A stretch of DNA of 11,092 bases, taken from assembly GCA_009602725.1 (NCBI GenBank), contig WELB01000057.1:268381-279472 (forward strand). The letters run 5' to 3'. This document shows positions 10,201 through 11,092 of this stretch, piece by piece; positions within the stretch are counted from its first letter, which is position 1, and every line of letters begins with the position of its first letter. The notes below the pieces were generated by a model. That model saw only the letters and a program-made list of their open reading frames with translations, was not told the DNA's origin and made no database searches. Origin of the DNA: Spirogloea muscicola (taxonomy: Eukaryota; Streptophyta; Zygnematophyceae; Spirogloeales; Spirogloeaceae). The position numbers and the translations under genes were made by a program.

Positions 10201-11092
10201 GAAATCAGGTTCTTCAGCGCACCTTAAGGGTCTTTCTTAGCCGTCTGTCCTGGTGGTCTGGAGCACGAACCTCTTATTAGGCGATGCATCTTCAGGCCTC
10301 CATGTACGTCTATCTGAGCAATGAATGAGTAATTAATGATCCCAACACATCAAGCAGCCATTATCCTGCAGCTGCCCGAAGTCGCACCTTGCGTTTCTCC
10401 CAACCCTCCTGTTCTGCGCCCGACTTTGGTGGAGTCGTTGCCTGAGCCATACACATCACCTTCCTGCACAGTCGGATCGGGTTGTGCATGAGCTACAGGC
10501 TGCCTGCCTTCTGAGACCAGGCCAAGGCCACCCACTGCCTGTCAGAGGAACAACTCTGAGATCCCACACATGCTCGACGAAGTAGACAGCCAAGCTCCGC
10601 CAAGAAGTATGTGTGCTCGAGAAGGATGTGCGCTGCTGCACTTAGCGTCCACAAAGCCAGCTGCCAGCTGCCTCAGCTGCAGGCGGGGCTCGGGGCGAGC
10701 AGCCCTACCTGGCTCCAGACGGATGCTGCATTGCAAGAGCCCGCCCGATCTCGCCTCCCTGCAGCAGCAGGACCTCGGGGCTTCTCAAGAAACGTTCCCA
10801 GCGACGGCCGAGACGGTCAGCCAGGAGGCGCTCGCCCATCCATTCGGCCATTGTCAGGACTCGAGAGCAACAGGGGGAGCTGCCCGCGCTTGACCATCCG
10901 AGGGGCAGGGCTCTGCCATAAGGGCAGCAGTCTCGCGGCGCACCTGGCCGCACTGAAGCCGTGCCCTGTCCAGCAGGCGCGACGACGCGGCGGCGGGGAA
11001 GGGCAGCGTGGCGCCGGGCGCCGCCACTGGGCCGTGGGCCTGCGGCTGAGGCGCCTGCGGCGGCAGCAGCTGCTCGAGGCGCGCCGCCAGGG
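7117..11092 (-). CDS. SEX4/LSF-like dual-specificity phosphatase with C-terminal CP12-like tail
   Basis: Multi-exon gene assembled by hand. Well-supported exons, 5' to 3': 10158-10049 (5' edge uncertain), 9882-9808, 9607-9518, 9228-9097, 8788-8689, 8456-8353, 8090-8043, 7880-7767, 7564-7439, 7287-7117. All nine introns between them are GT-AG, 151-308 bases long, and keep one open frame of about 355 residues (eight phase 0, one phase 1). Order: recognition segment WEWTLNWDHITPGIMVGSCP; VEEGGVQAILNLQSD; RAIERGVLLHRVPTRDFD with the likely general-acid Asp; catalytic loop HCTAGINR (Cys codon 9156-9154, Arg 9138-9136); closing helices WQGMTIDEAVKVVRTARP as read from the genome, where W is intronic and splicing gives VQGMTIDEA. 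Then a helical middle segment, a Ser/Gly linker and a CP12-like end. The domain order resembles plastid glucan phosphatases SEX4/LSF2, but I see no carbohydrate-binding module. The substrate is unknown; plastid location is inferred from the tail. Exons upstream of 10158 are a model. Confidence 0.82.
7439..7564 (-). other. Exon with a C-x6-C pair upstream of the CP12-like tail
   Basis: Encodes 42 residues, including FVEKEYQGEALATEAAEEC and then NVITREC. The cysteine pair sits where CP12 has its N-terminal pair, after a helical Glu/Ala-rich stretch. The spacing is six residues rather than the eight of plant CP12, and the AWDxVEEL core motif that binds PRK is absent. It could be a worn CP12 N-terminal half or unrelated helix. 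The donor GAG|GTGAGG at 7438-7437 is strong. Confidence 0.5.
8043..8456 (-). other. Helical segment after the phosphatase domain, DUF2934-like pattern
   Basis: Two exons (8456-8353, 8090-8043) encode ISKEIYQGRCAGGVHGNSKT, then DWGAAQ and QVAISRTFARYLEID. The spacing of an Ile/Tyr helix, a Gly-containing turn, Asp-Trp and a following Ala-rich helix recalls the short DUF2934 module, but this rests on pattern only. It occupies the position where SEX4 and LSF1 carry a CBM48 domain. Confidence 0.3.
9929..9961. repeat. Perfect 14-bp inverted repeat (hairpin) in an intron
   Basis: TGGACTGGCACCTC at 9929-9942 and its exact complement at 9948-9961 flank a five-base loop, ACTTC. A second small hairpin (AGACTC/GAGTCT, 9911-9924) lies next to it. 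Both are inside the intron 10048-9883 of the phosphatase gene, within 80 bases of its acceptor. It could shape splicing or be a remnant of a small inverted-repeat element; no flanking target-site duplication is evident. Confidence 0.7.
10388..11092 (-). other. Proposed 5' exons of the phosphatase gene (unresolved)
   Basis: Best-fitting model, 5' to 3': a partial exon 11090-10944 (frame ending SSRLLDRARLQCGQ, donor CAG|GTGCGC), then 10758-10709 (GGEIGRALAMQHPSGA), then 10503-10388 (QPVAHAQPDPTVQEGDVYGS and a Gly/Thr-rich tail), leading into 10158. These introns are 185, 205 and 229 bases, all GT-AG and phase-compatible, and the first exon has nearly all G/C third positions. An alternative keeps one frame open from 11091 to 10705, Ala/Arg/Pro-rich like a plastid transit peptide and including MAEWMGERLLADRLGRRWER (ATG at 10851-10849). 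I cannot exclude that the outermost exon belongs to another gene. Confidence 0.4.

Noticed and set aside
10271-10313. Extra 43-base exon (frame RTWRPEDASPNK) in the phosphatase gene
   Set aside because: GT-AG sites and phases allow it with an acceptor at 10128, and the sequence looks coding, but it would need a 74-base intron and would drop APIFGS, which reads well next to WEWTLNW. Left unresolved rather than annotated.
1-11092. tRNA, rRNA, CRISPR, insertion sequences, viral genes
   Set aside because: I looked for cloverleaf arms, regular repeats with spacers, terminal repeats and transposase or capsid-like motifs by eye and saw none.

Overview
The window looks like nuclear DNA of a green alga (Chlorophyta, perhaps a trebouxiophyte). 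The reasons are a plant-type GNOM ARF-GEF, a gene ending in a CP12-like tail (a Calvin-cycle regulator found only in oxygenic phototrophs), many GT-AG introns, GC-rich exons and a TGTAA polyadenylation signal typical of green algae. The lineage is inferred from gene content, not searched.

Layout. From 1 to 5717 on the + strand lies a GNOM/GBF1-class ARF guanine-nucleotide exchange factor, missing its first exon(s). It has five visible exons, one of them 3.5 kb long. From 5718 to about 7029 is an AT-richer convergent intergenic region with no gene I can support. From 7117 to at least 10158, and probably to the window edge, a second gene runs on the - strand in many short exons. None of its exons forms a long ORF, and most contain no start codon; I assembled it by reading splice sites and matching intron phases. 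It encodes a SEX4/LSF-like dual-specificity phosphatase domain with an intact HCx5R loop, a helical middle segment, a Ser/Gly-rich linker, and a C-terminal tail that closely matches the GAPDH-binding end of CP12. The 5' part of this gene (10388-11092) is GC-rich again and its exon structure is only a model.

The two genes converge and have no obvious functional link. The first acts in endomembrane traffic (ARF activation at Golgi/endosome). The second is probably plastidial, where a CP12-type redox tail could tether a phosphatase to GAPDH or make it answer to thioredoxin. The phosphatase-CP12 tail fusion is the main novelty: CP12-like tails are known to me on GapB, on an algal adenylate kinase (ADK3) and with CBS domains in cyanobacteria, but not on a phosphatase.
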